Shown: piece after piece, positions 1 through 8,286 of the stretch
Numbering within the stretch: the first letter of the stretch is position 1
Layout of the letters: every line of letters begins with the position of its first letter
NCBI RefSeq assembly: GCF_001418655.1
Contig: NZ_LIQZ01000067.1
Coordinates: 23,958-87,957, forward strand
Length of the DNA: 64,000 bases
Origin: Streptomyces phaeochromogenes
GTDB lineage: Bacteria > Actinomycetota > Actinomycetes > Streptomycetales > Streptomycetaceae
Reading direction: 5' to 3'
Translations under genes and position numbers: made by a program
The notes under the pieces: generated by a model
Told to the model about the DNA's origin: nothing
The model's input: the letters and a program-made list of their open reading frames with translations, nothing else
Databases searched by the model: none

Positions 1-3000
1 TAGAGGCCCTCCTTCCAGGTCTCCACCGGCAGGGCGGGGGACTTGAGGTCGCGCCAGCCGCAGGGCAGGAAGAGGGTGCGCCCGGCGCGCGGTCGCTTCG
101 CCTCGACGACCAGGTCGGTGGCCGCCAGTTCGGTGCGGGCCTTCTTCAGCCTTGCGGGCTTCCAGCCGGTCCAGCGGGCGCAGTTGCGGTCCGTCGGATC
201 GGGCAGGGCCAGCAACTGGAGGTAGAGCGCGGCCGCGTCCTCACCCAGACCGTGTGCCGAGGCCACTTCGGCGACCAGCGCGGGAGCGACGACGGTGGGG
301 TCCTGTGCGTGACCGACGGGTCCCTCCGGGGCGAGACCGGCCGCCAGGACGCGGTCGAGTCCGTCGTCGAGGATCGTGCGCAGGGCCTGGAGGCCACCGT
401 CGCGGTCCGGACCCACCAGGCCCTCCAGGAGCCCGAGAACCGCGTCGTCCGGACCGGTGATCGCGGCAGGGCGGAGCAGGACCGTCTCCTGATCGCCGTA
501 CCAGGGGCGCAGCACGAGAGCCTCCCCGACAGGCGTCAGACCGTGTGCGTCGGCGCCTCCGGTGGGGGGAAGCCCGTACGCCTTGCGCAGTTCGACCGCC
601 GTCGAGCCGCCCTTGTCCGTCCACTCGACGTCGAGGTCGAGCAGCAGCCCGGGGTCGGTGAGACGGCGGCGCAGTGCGGCCAGGCCCTCGGGCAGGAGGG
701 CGCGCAGCGGGTCCCCGTACGGCAGGCCGTAGGCGAGTGCGGTCAGCGAGGCGACGGCACGGGTCAGGTCGTACCGTCCGGGCAGCGCCGCGGGGTCCGC
801 GGCGACGAGATTGCCGTCCTTGTCCGGCCGTTGCACCGTCGTGCGGCTGAGCCAGGGGGTGAGCCCCGGATTGAGCACGGCCTCGGCGGAGCCGGCGGGC
901 AGACCGGCGAGATCGGCCGCGAGGTCCTCGGGCAGGCGGACGACGGAACCGAGGCGCTCGGCCCACACCCGGCCCGCTGCCGCGATGTCCGGTCCGGTCG
1001 TCCACAGATCGGCAGGGTCCTCGGGCAGCAGGGCGCTCAGGAGGGCGAACCGGTCCTCCCGGCCGAGCGACGACAGGCGGCCGTTGCCCAGGTCCATCTG
1101 CCGGGGCTTCAGACCGATCGTGGCGAGTACGTCGGCGCTGGGGTTCTGCGGACGCGCGGCGAGGAGCACGGTGGCCTGGACGGGGCCCAGACCGCCGTGG
1201 GTCGCGGCGGCGAACGCGGCGGGTGCATCGGAGTGCCAGGGGGCGGCGCCCTTGTCCCGGATCATCCGGGTGAGGGCGGCCAGCCCGTCGGCCGGGAACG
1301 CCGACGGCACTGCGGTCTCCTTGTCCAGGGTGAAGTGGGCGACGGCGCCGAACGCACCCGAGGGGTCGTGGTCGAGGGCGAGCCAACTGACCCGGTTGCG
1401 CTCGGAGTCGACGTTCTGGCAGCCGAGGAGGACCACGGTGCGTCCGTCCCGGCGGAGTACCTGACCGGCACGTTGCTGCTTGGTGTGCGGCTCGCTCAGC
1501 AGGATCTCGCGCAGCCCGTTTCCGGGTGCGGCCAGCGGTCCTTCGGCGACCGCCTCCAGCAGCAGGAGCAGGGATTCCCGTTCGGCGTCGGTCAGGGTGG
1601 GTGTGGCGGTCCGGAAGGCCAGCGGTCGCAGCACGGCCAGGATCGACGGCCACACGATGCCGATGTCGGGGATCGTGCGCTCCTCGCTCCGCCAGCCGTC
1701 ACCGAGGGCGCCCGTCTGTGCCAGGTCGGGCAGCGGCTTGCCCTCGGCGGGCCGTCCGGACAGCACGTGGTTCACGGACCGGATCTGGCGCAGGGCGGTC
1801 CACGCGTGGTTGCCTCCCCACCATCCCCCCAGATCGGCGATGCCGGCGGTGACCGCGCGCAGGGTGCGGTCCTCGCCGTGCTTGGGGCGGTAGTCCGCGA
1901 ACATCCCCTCGTTCTGGCGCTGTTCGGGCCGCTTCTTCTCGACCGGCGGTGCCACGAACGCGGCAGCCGTCCCGGCGAGGTGGAGCGCCGCACGGACCAG
2001 GGCGGACACGCCGATGAGCAGCCGCTCGTCGGTGAGGCCGGACAGGGCCCGCGACACGGCAGGCCGAATGAAGTCGTCCACCGACGGGACGACGGGCTTG
2101 CCGTCGACGGTGGTGTTGGCGGCGTCGCCGGCCTTGACGATCTGTGCCTCACGCTCGGTCAGGGCCTGGGCCGCGGCACGCAGCACGTCGGCCGCTGCCT
2201 CGTCGGTGAGCGCGCGCAGCACGGCGGACGCCCGTTCGTCACGGGGGCGCAGCGAGTGCCAGAAGGCCAAGGGCGGTACGAGCCGTGTGCCGGCGGCGTA
2301 CTCCCCGCCCCGCTGACCGGGTGTCACCCGGCCGAGTTCGCCGGTGGCGGAGGTGTCCTCGGAGGCGAACAGCACAACATGCTGGTGGAGGTACGCGGCG
2401 ACGGGCTCGGCACCTCCGGGCAGTCGGAGCGCCCCGAGAGGGAAGCCGGCCGCCCGCAGGGTGACGGTCCGGCCGTCCGGCGTACCGGCGGTCGTCCGAG
2501 CTTCGGCGCCTTCGCCCTCCGAGCGCACCCAGCGGCCGAGCACCGAGCCGTCGGTGCCGAAGGGGCTGTGTTCGAGGCCGGGTTGCAGCGGCAGGACCTC
2601 GCAGTGGTGCTGAAGGAGCGCGGCGTCCTCGCGGATGCCGGACCGCAGGAACGCGGGCAGGGACGCCCGTCCGTGCGTACCGGTGACCGGGTCGTACTCC
2701 AGCCAGACCTGCTGTCGGCCCTGCCTGCCCTGGCGCCAGCAGGTCGTGCCGTCACCTATGACGGACCGGCTCGGCGGCAGGACGGTGTCGCCGGCGTGCA
2801 GGGTGCGTCCGCCGGTGGCACGGCCGCCGCCGGTCAGGGGGATGGAGGGGGCACCGGCATCGTTGCCGTACCAGTGGGGCAGTTGCTCGCCGCCGAGGGT
2901 GAACACCTCGGACGGCCGGGCCGACCAGTAGCCGAACTGCTTGCTGTCCTGCCGCCACATCACCAGCAGTTCGCCGTCGGTGTAGCGGAACTGCGGTTGC

Positions 3001-4928
3001 TGCCAGCGGTCCAGCTCGACGGGCAGGCGCAGGTCGTGGTCGAGCAGCACCTTGTCCGGTCCGACGACGACGGCCTTGTGCCTGCGGGAGAGGATCAGCG
3101 CGGGCCAGGCCTCGGTCAGGCGCAGTGGGTCGTCGTCGCGGCTGCGCCTGCGCCCGCTCCTGGTCTTGGTGTTGGAGTCCGTGTCGGTATCGGTGTCGAG
3201 GAGGTGCAGCGCCTCGTCCAGGGCGGGCCAGCCCAGTTCGTCGGGGATGCCGGACCGCAGGGTGCGGCCGAGCAGCGGCGCGATCTCGTGCTCCGCGATA
3301 CGCGCGACCGCTTGGGGGCTGACCCGGGCGGCGACCGGACGGAAGGGGCGCAGGCGGTTGAGTGCCGTGCGGGCGCCGGGCAGACCCGTCGAGGCGCGGA
3401 ACGTCTCGGCCGCGTCGTCCAGCCACTCGCGCAGCACCTCGCCCAGTACGGGATGGGAGGCGAGGGCCTCCAGCACTCCGGCGAGTGTCCGGTCGTCGCT
3501 CAGCGCATCGATGGCCCGGTGCAGCAGGGGCCGGAAACGCGGATCCGCGGCCGTGGCGGTCAGGTCGCGCCCACCGGACTCACGATCGCGAAGCCAGCGG
3601 TCGAGGGACAGATACACGTCCTTGTCAGCGTCGGGCATGGCGAGGGGAACGCCCTGTGCCACGCACAGGTCCAGGAGGTCGAGGTCGGCACCGGCGTGCC
3701 AGCGGCCCGTGAACAGGTCCACGGCCCGGCCGTCGGCACGCAGCCGCGGCGCCATCCGTTCGACGAGCTGGAGAGTGAGCGGGGAGCGGCTGCTGACCGT
3801 GCCGCCGTGCTTGCGGTGGGCGGCCCAGCGGCTGAGCCACTCCGCCGCGTCGACGGCTCCCGTCTGCTCGCCGTCCTGACTGGCCCCACTGTCCTGACTG
3901 CCGTCGCCTTCCTCGCCGTCCTCGCCGGTGAGGAGGCGATCGGCGCCGCTCTCCGCGAGCAGCGTCAACCAGAACTCGTCGTCCTTGACCTCGCGTCCCA
4001 AGGTGGTCGGCATGATCTCCAGCAGCCGGGCCCGTACGGCCGGTTGCCGCTCGGCGAGGACCGCGAGGGTGGCTCGGTAGGCGGTCCAGAAGGAGACGGG
4101 CGCGCGCACAGCGGCGGGCGAGGCGACCAGGTCGGCCACCAGGGCACATTCCTCGGTGACCCGGGACAGCCCGGCGGCCTTGATCAGACCGCGGGCGTCC
4201 TGCGGCAGCGACGCGTACGGAGGCATGCCCGCCGCGCAGCGCTCCACACACAGCTGCCGGAACTGCGACCACGCCGTGGCGGCGTCGAGCCTGTGGGCCA
4301 GATCCTTCACATACTCCTTGAGCGCCTTGACCGTCAGCGCTCCGGCGAAGGCGAACTCCAGGAACACGGCGCGCTGCCGATCCTCGTCGACGGCGAGTGC
4401 GTGCACCCGCTCGGCCTCGCGGGCCTTGCCGAAGAAGGCGGCGGCGTACGTCGTGTTCTCGTGCTGGAGGAAGATCCGGGCGGCCTGCTCGTAGAAGGTG
4501 GGCAGGAAGTGCGGCACTGCCCGGCCGAGCCGCTCGCCGAGCTCCTCGAAGCCCTCTTTGGCGGTGCCGGGGCGGGACTTGGCCTGGCGTGCGAGCCGCT
4601 CGACGTCCTTGACCAGGGCCAGTGCGTGGTGGCCGTTGGCCGGGTCGTTGACCAGTGCCCAGGCGGGGAAGCCGAGGGTCTCCCGGCGCACCTGGCCGAC
4701 CTCGGGGGTCTCCGGTTCGCGGGCCAGACCGAGGAACTCCAGGGCCAGGTCTTCTGCCTCGCCGAGGGTGCCCGGCACGAGACGGACGGCGAGCCGGCCG
4801 TCCAGCGCGGGGTGGGTGTACGTCCGTACGGTGAGGGAGTCGGCGTCCTCGCCGGTGGTCGTGCCCACGGGCAGGACTGCGCCGGCTTCCAGCAGCGCGG
4901 TCGCGGTGGTGTGTGCGTAGGTGGTCAT
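1..4928 (-). CDS. Giant protein of unknown function, partner of DUF4132 protein (C-terminus off the window)
   Basis: An uninterrupted minus-strand frame of about 1642 codons starts at ATG 4928 (MTTYAHTTATALLEAGAVLP) and is still open at the window edge, so the C-terminus is missing. The ATG overlaps the stop of the upstream DUF4132 gene as ATGA, which implies translational coupling. The start of the protein is rich in Ala, Leu and Glu. Around residues 595-610 there is a low-complexity DTDTDTDS-type stretch followed by an Arg-rich patch, probably a linker. There is no signal peptide, membrane segment or nucleotide-binding motif that I recognise. Third positions are saturated with G/C, as expected of a real gene; the long frame on the opposite strand is its shadow. 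I cannot assign a function. Location next to DUF4132 suggests a two-protein assembly related to the large MolR/YehI-type proteins, in which DUF4132 is part of a much longer chain. Confidence 0.82.
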   Translation of the reverse strand, partial: MTTYAHTTATALLEAGAVLPVGTTTGEDADSLTVRTYTHPALDGRLAVRLVPGTLGEAEDLALEFLGLAREPETPEVGQVRRETLGFPAWALVNDPANGHHALALVKDVERLARQAKSRPGTAKEGFEELGERLGRAVPHFLPTFYEQAARIFLQHENTTYAAAFFGKAREAERVHALAVDEDRQRAVFLEFAFAGALTVKALKEYVKDLAHRLDAATAWSQFRQLCVERCAAGMPPYASLPQDARGLIKAAGLSRVTEECALVADLVASPAAVRAPVSFWTAYRATLAVLAERQPAVRARLLEIMPTTLGREVKDDEFWLTLLAESGADRLLTGEDGEEGDGSQDSGASQDGEQTGAVDAAEWLSRWAAHRKHGGTVSSRSPLTLQLVERMAPRLRADGRAVDLFTGRWHAGADLDLLDLCVAQGVPLAMPDADKDVYLSLDRWLRDRESGGRDLTATAADPRFRPLLHRAIDALSDDRTLAGVLEALASHPVLGEVLREWLDDAAETFRASTGLPGARTALNRLRPFRPVAARVSPQAVARIAEHEIAPLLGRTLRSGIPDELGWPALDEALHLLDTDTDTDSNTKTRSGRRRSRDDDPLRLTEAWPALILSRRHKAVVVGPDKVLLDHDLRLPVELDRWQQPQFRYTDGELLVMWRQDSKQFGYWSARPSEVFTLGGEQLPHWYGNDAGAPSIPLTGGGRATGGRTLHAGDTVLPPSRSVIGDGTTCWRQGRQGRQQVWLEYDPVTGTHGRASLPAFLRSGIREDAALLQHHCEVLPLQPGLEHSPFGTDGSVLGRWVRSEGEGAEARTTAGTPDGRTVTLRAAGFPLGALRLPGGAEPVAAYLHQHVVLFASEDTSATGELGRVTPGQRGGEYAAGTRLVPPLAFWHSLRPRDERASAVLRALTDEAAADVLRAAAQALTEREAQIVKAGDAANTTVDGKPVVPSVDDFIRPAVSRALSGLTDERLLIGVSALVRAALHLAGTAAAFVAPPVEKKRPEQRQNEGMFADYRPKHGEDRTLRAVTAGIADLGGWWGGNHAWTALRQIRSVNHVLSGRPAEGKPLPDLAQTGALGDGWRSEERTIPDIGIVWPSILAVLRPLAFRTATPTLTDAERESLLLLLEAVAEGPLAAPGNGLREILLSEPHTKQQRAGQVLRRDGRTVVLLGCQNVDSERNRVSWLALDHDPSGAFGAVAHFTLDKETAVPSAFPADGLAALTRMIRDKGAAPWHSDAPAAFAAATHGGLGPVQATVLLAARPQNPSADVLATIGLKPRQMDLGNGRLSSLGREDRFALLSALLPEDPADLWTTGPDIAAAGRVWAERLGSVVRLPEDLAADLAGLPAGSAEAVLNPGLTPWLSRTTVQRPDKDGNLVAADPAALPGRYDLTRAVASLTALAYGLPYGDPLRALLPEGLAALRRRLTDPGLLLDLDVEWTDKGGSTAVELRKAYGLPPTGGADAHGLTPVGEALVLRPWYGDQETVLLRPAAITGPDDAVLGLLEGLVGPDRDGGLQALRTILDDGLDRVLAAGLAPEGPVGHAQDPTVVAPALVAEVASAHGLGEDAAALYLQLLALPDPTDRNCARWTGWKPARLKKARTELAATDLVVEAKRPRAGRTLFLPCGWRDLKSPALPVETWKEGL

Positions 4929-5779
4929 GCCGCCTGCTCCTCGTCCTCGATGTCACGCCCGGCGAACAGTGCGGCAGCCATGCGCATGCCCTCCGACCAG
5001 GCGACGGGCCCCACCTGACCGAGCTTCAGCACCTTTCCGGAGCCGTCGGTCCACATGAGGGGGCCGGTCTCGGTCTCCTCGTAACCGTCGTAGTCGCCGA
5101 TCCAGACGCGGGCCTCCACGCCGCGCGCGTCCTCCCGCACGGAGCAGACGGCGTTGCCGCCGCGCACGCGGTAGCCGAGCTGGGTGGTCCTGCCGTGCAG
5201 GAAGCGCAGTTGCTTGAACGCGCCGCCCGCGTAGTCCTCGACGGTGGTGGCCTCGGCGTCGAGGCCCGCGGGGCGCCGCCACACCTCGCGGAAGAGCTGC
5301 TGGGCCCGCTGCTCGACGCCGAGTTCGACGGCGAACTCCCGCAGATCCTCAAGGTCGTCGAGAAGGACGGGGTGGGGGAGGTGGACGAGCTCGGGGGCGA
5401 TGCGGACGCTGTCTCCGTCGAGGTCGACAAGACCGAGCCCGCGCTCCAGGTCGGCGTCCCGGAGGAATCCGGCCACTTCGCCGTCCGGACCGGTGACGAC
5501 GAGATCGCGCAGCGCGCTCTGCCAGGCGGGATCCGGCCACACCCGGGCGATGACGGCGAGGGGCACGGGAAGCGAGCGCACCATCCACTTCTCGACGTCG
5601 GCGAGGCACTGGCGTTCGTGCCGTTCCAGCCACTCGGCGAGCTGCCGCAGTCCCATGACCGCGGGATCGTCCGCGAGTTTGGCCGGTACCGACTTCAGCT
5701 GCCGCCCCGCGGCGTTGCGGCACACCACCTTTCCGCCGTCGAGGCCGACCTCGTAGTCGCCGGCCATGACCCACCCCAT
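4925..5779 (-). CDS. DUF4132 domain protein
   Basis: The 284-residue protein consists almost entirely of a DUF4132 domain. It opens with a short beta segment (AGDYEVGLDGGKVVCRN), then the family-typical GRQLKSVPAKL and a helical region with WLERHERQC. Later segments are FLRDADLERG and, near the end, VGPVAWSEGMRMAAALFAGR. I chose ATG 5779 because GGGGAGG at 5785-5791 sits 5 bases upstream; ATG 5767 is possible but lies further from it. The stop overlaps the start of the giant downstream gene by 4 bases. In enterobacterial MolR/YehI proteins the same domain is attached to a long polypeptide; here it is a separate gene. Biochemical function is unknown for the family. The gene is divergent from the OGG-like gene at 5968, with 188 bp between them. 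Confidence 0.8.
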   Translation of the reverse strand: MGWVMAGDYEVGLDGGKVVCRNAAGRQLKSVPAKLADDPAVMGLRQLAEWLERHERQCLADVEKWMVRSLPVPLAVIARVWPDPAWQSALRDLVVTGPDGEVAGFLRDADLERGLGLVDLDGDSVRIAPELVHLPHPVLLDDLEDLREFAVELGVEQRAQQLFREVWRRPAGLDAEATTVEDYAGGAFKQLRFLHGRTTQLGYRVRGGNAVCSVREDARGVEARVWIGDYDGYEETETGPLMWTDGSGKVLKLGQVGPVAWSEGMRMAAALFAGRDIEDEEQAA

Positions 5780-5790
5780 ATGTGCCTCCC

Positions 5791-5826
5791 CGCACTTCAC
5801 TGACCCGCATTTCACTGATCAAGTGA
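5791..5826. repeat. Two 15-bp direct repeats plus inverted repeat upstream of the DUF4132 gene
   Basis: CGCACTTCACTGACC (5791-5805) is followed directly by CGCATTTCACTGATC (5806-5820), a head-to-tail repeat with 2 mismatches in 15. The second copy forms an inverted repeat with the next bases: TCACT (5812-5816), 5-base spacer, AGTGA (5822-5826). The array ends at the ribosome-binding site of the DUF4132 gene. It could be an operator or a replication-slippage product; the sequence alone does not decide. Confidence 0.5.
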
Positions 5827-5967
5827 CCGGAACTCTAGGTGAGACCACTGACAACGCCTGCTCCGAGCCCCCTGGGACCTGTCTCCGGGCCGACTTCGAG
5901 TCCGAAGTCGGTAAGTCCCCAGTACCCTGCGGACTTTCGAGGTGTCAGGGGAAACGGGGGGCGCGGG

Positions 5968-6801
5968 ATGGGACGTCAGGATCTCGCGGACGCGCTGGAC
6001 GACGAGCTGGGGAAGCGGCTGCTGCCCCCAACCGCGGTGCGGGCGCTGGGACGTTGGCTGGCCGGATCCGGCGCTCAGTACGTGACAGGTGCCGGCGGCC
6101 ACGCCGTGGAGTACGTGCCCGCGCAGTGGTCAGGCATCGAGCCATGGCCCGTTGAACTACCCGAGCGGTCGCGGACAGGAACAGCGAGAATCAGCCGCGA
6201 CCAGGTGGCCGCCTCGACCCGCGGGGCGGCAGAGCGCTCGCAATGGTCCGAGGCCCTGGTCGCGTCGTACGTATGGGGGCAGGGCCGGACCGGCTACGGT
6301 CCGCACCGTCTCAAGGAGATCCTGGCGGAGCCCACTGTCGACGACGCGTTGGCCGCGGCCGGTGCCACCCTTCGCGCGGAGGGAGCCGTCGCGGCGTACC
6401 ACGGCCTCCGCGGGGCGGTGAAAGGACTGGGACCGGCGTTCTTCACCAAGTTCCTCTACTTCCTCGACCAGCGCCGCGTCCTCGACCATGGCTGCTCCCT
6501 CAACCTGACGGCGGATGCTCCGGCCGCTCCCCGCGCGCTGATCCTGGATCAGCGGGTCGCGCGGGTGATGAGGGCTCATGCCGCGTGGGTGGGCGCGGAC
6601 ATGGGACTGGCCACCGCGTCGGACGTGGCCGCCTGGATCTGGTCGGACAGCGGCTGGACCTCCCATCGGTACGGGGTGTACCTGGGGTGGATCCACTCCG
6701 CGACCGGGCAACTCGCCGCCGCGGGGATCGGATGGCCCGGGTCACGCCCGGACGTGCTGGAACTGGCGTTGTTCGACGGTGTCTGGATTCCCGCGTCCTG
6801 A
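5968..6801 (+). CDS. HhH-GPD / 8-oxoguanine DNA glycosylase (OGG)-fold protein
   Basis: 277 residues, ATG 5968 preceded by a G-rich tract. The C-terminal half resembles the helix-hairpin-helix-GPD DNA glycosylase core. A helical segment with WSEALVASYVWGQGR (about 93-107) precedes a hairpin-like GLRGAVKGLGPAFFTKFLYF (146-165), then a PRALILDQRVARVM segment whose Asp194 sits where glycosylases keep their catalytic Asp. The lysine used by bifunctional OGG enzymes, normally just after the hairpin glycine, is not obvious; Lys161 is displaced. The protein may therefore be monofunctional, or bind DNA without cutting it. A family of actinobacterial proteins is annotated as OGG-fold, and this sequence fits it. 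It is divergent from the DUF4132 operon and may share its control region. Stand-alone role unknown. Confidence 0.6.
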   Translation: MGRQDLADALDDELGKRLLPPTAVRALGRWLAGSGAQYVTGAGGHAVEYVPAQWSGIEPWPVELPERSRTGTARISRDQVAASTRGAAERSQWSEALVASYVWGQGRTGYGPHRLKEILAEPTVDDALAAAGATLRAEGAVAAYHGLRGAVKGLGPAFFTKFLYFLDQRRVLDHGCSLNLTADAPAAPRALILDQRVARVMRAHAAWVGADMGLATASDVAAWIWSDSGWTSHRYGVYLGWIHSATGQLAAAGIGWPGSRPDVLELALFDGVWIPAS

Positions 6802-6933
6802 CATCTGGCACATCTGGCGCGGAGGAGTGCCTGACCTGCCTTCTTTCGCCCTGTTCGAATCTCGTGGACCGGCGGTCGTGTTCACACGCACTCTTCATTC
6901 GTCACAACAACCACACACCTCGGGAGAGACACC

Positions 6934-7299
6934 ATGCGTACCCGCCGCCTAGCCCTCCTGTGCAGCACCGCCGTACTGGCCCTCGGAGGAAGCCTCGCGG
7001 TCGCGCCCTCCGCGAGCGCCGCGGTCGCCGAGACGAACTGCAACTACATCTCCGACACCGCCCGGCCCACGGTCCGTCCCAACGACGAGGGCAACGCGGT
7101 TCGCCAGGTGCAGTGCCTCATCAACTACTACAGCAAGTACTCCGACTGGCTCGACGTGGACGGGGACTACGGCCAGGCCACCGCGCGGGGCGTGTACTAC
7201 GTGCAGACCTGTAACGCCACCGACGGCGGTGCCGACGGCATCGTGGGTCCCAGCACGTGGAACCGCCTCTACAACCCGAAGCCCGCTTGCGCGCTGTAG
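6934..7299 (+). CDS. Secreted peptidoglycan-binding domain protein
   Basis: 121 residues. A Sec signal peptide (MRTRRLALLCSTAVLALGGS, cleavage near APSASA-A, about residue 30) is followed by a single peptidoglycan-binding domain of the PG_binding_1 kind. The domain shows the usual order RPNDEGNAVRQVQCLINYY, then VDGDYGQATARGVYYVQ and ADGIVGPSTWNRL. Two Cys pairs could form disulfides outside the cell. It is a wall-binding module with no catalytic domain. An amidase gene lies 93 bp downstream on the same strand, past a hairpin, so the pair probably acts on the same wall substrate. Confidence 0.85.
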   Translation: MRTRRLALLCSTAVLALGGSLAVAPSASAAVAETNCNYISDTARPTVRPNDEGNAVRQVQCLINYYSKYSDWLDVDGDYGQATARGVYYVQTCNATDGGADGIVGPSTWNRLYNPKPACAL

Positions 7300-7320
7300 G
7301 GCACTCCTCCGTTCCACCGG

Positions 7321-7351
7321 CTGCCCGCTTCCCGACCGAAGGAGCGGGCAG
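7321..7351 (+). terminator. Hairpin terminator after the peptidoglycan-binding gene
   Basis: CTGCCCGCT (7321-7329) pairs with AGCGGGCAG (7343-7351), a 9-bp perfect stem with a 13-base loop and no U tract, 21 bp past the stop codon. This is typical of Streptomyces stem-only terminators. Confidence 0.6.
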
Positions 7352-7392
7352 CTTCGACCGGCCCGGCCCCCCCCCACAGGAGGAATCACGCG

Positions 7393-8157
7393 ATGACGGT
7401 CCCGGACTCGAACCCCGAAGGCTCCCGGAGCACAGCCGGCACGGCGTCCCCGGTGTCGCGACGCGTGTTCCTGGGTGCGCTCGGAACCGCCGCCGCGTTG
7501 AGCGTCGTGCCCCGCCCATCCGAGGCCGCTGCCGCCTCCGCCGCGTACACCTTACGCACGCGCGCGGCCTGGGGCGCGAACGAGACGCTGCGGTACGCCG
7601 CCGACGGTACGGAGATCTGGCCGCCGGAGTACTACCCGGTCCAGACCCTCACCGTGCACCACACCGACGACGGGAGCACCGACCCGGACCCGGCCGCCGT
7701 GGTGCGCGCGATCTACCGCAACGACACCGTCGGCAAGGGCTATGGGGACATCGGCTACAACTTCCTGATCGACAGGAACGGCCTTGTGTACGAAGGGCGT
7801 TGGTCCGGTACCGACGGCGTGCCCGCGCACGACGCGTCGGGGCGGATGGTCACCGGAGCGCACGTCCAGGGATACAACAGCGGAAACCTCGGAATCGCCC
7901 TTCTGGGGACGCTGACGACCACGCCCCCGACGACCGCCGCACGCACCGCGCTCATCCAGCTCCTGGCCGAACTGGCCGAGCGTCACGCGATCGCCCCCTT
8001 GGGGAAGGTGTCCTACGTCAATCCGGTGAGCGGAGCCGCCCGCGTCGCGCCTGCCATCGGCGGTCACCTCCACTGGGCTGCCACAGACTGCCCGGGTACG
8101 GTCTTCGCAGACATGCCCGCCATACGCGCAGAGGTGGCCGCCCTGATCCAGGGCTGA
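7393..8157 (+). CDS. Tat-exported N-acetylmuramoyl-L-alanine amidase (PGRP/amidase_2 family)
   Basis: 254 residues, ATG 7393 with AGGAGG just upstream. The N-terminus has a twin-arginine signal (SRRVFLGALGTAAALSVVP, residues 22-40). The rest is an amidase_2/peptidoglycan-recognition domain starting with RAAWGANE. TLTVHHTDD carries the first zinc His (about residue 90), followed by YGDIGYNFLIDRNGLVYEGR and GAHVQGYNSGNLGIALLG. HLHWAATDCPG near the end carries the second His and the Cys ligand. It should cleave the amide bond between MurNAc and L-Ala in cell-wall peptidoglycan outside the membrane. Leu54 is encoded by TTA (7552-7554), the rare codon read by the bldA tRNA in Streptomyces, so translation may be tied to development. 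Confidence 0.9.
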   Translation: MTVPDSNPEGSRSTAGTASPVSRRVFLGALGTAAALSVVPRPSEAAAASAAYTLRTRAAWGANETLRYAADGTEIWPPEYYPVQTLTVHHTDDGSTDPDPAAVVRAIYRNDTVGKGYGDIGYNFLIDRNGLVYEGRWSGTDGVPAHDASGRMVTGAHVQGYNSGNLGIALLGTLTTTPPTTAARTALIQLLAELAERHAIAPLGKVSYVNPVSGAARVAPAIGGHLHWAATDCPGTVFADMPAIRAEVAALIQG

Positions 8158-8286
8158 CAGTTCGGGCGTACACGGCACTGACCCCGCTGTGTGCGCCCGA
8201 AGGATGATCCGTTCCAGTCATTGTCTTCACGAGGGCCGGCGCGGCATCGTCTGCGGCACCGGGCAGGAATCACGCATGGGGGGACC

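Noticed and set aside
3625..4956. Minus-strand frame of 443 codons overlapping the giant gene
   Set aside because: Arg/Pro/Gly-rich product in the wrong frame of a real gene; typical out-of-frame reading in high-GC DNA.
252..5018. 1588-codon open frame on the plus strand
   Set aside because: It is the antisense shadow of the giant minus-strand gene. Composition is Gly/Arg/Gln-rich, no family fits, and the minus-strand frame has correct codon bias and couples to DUF4132.
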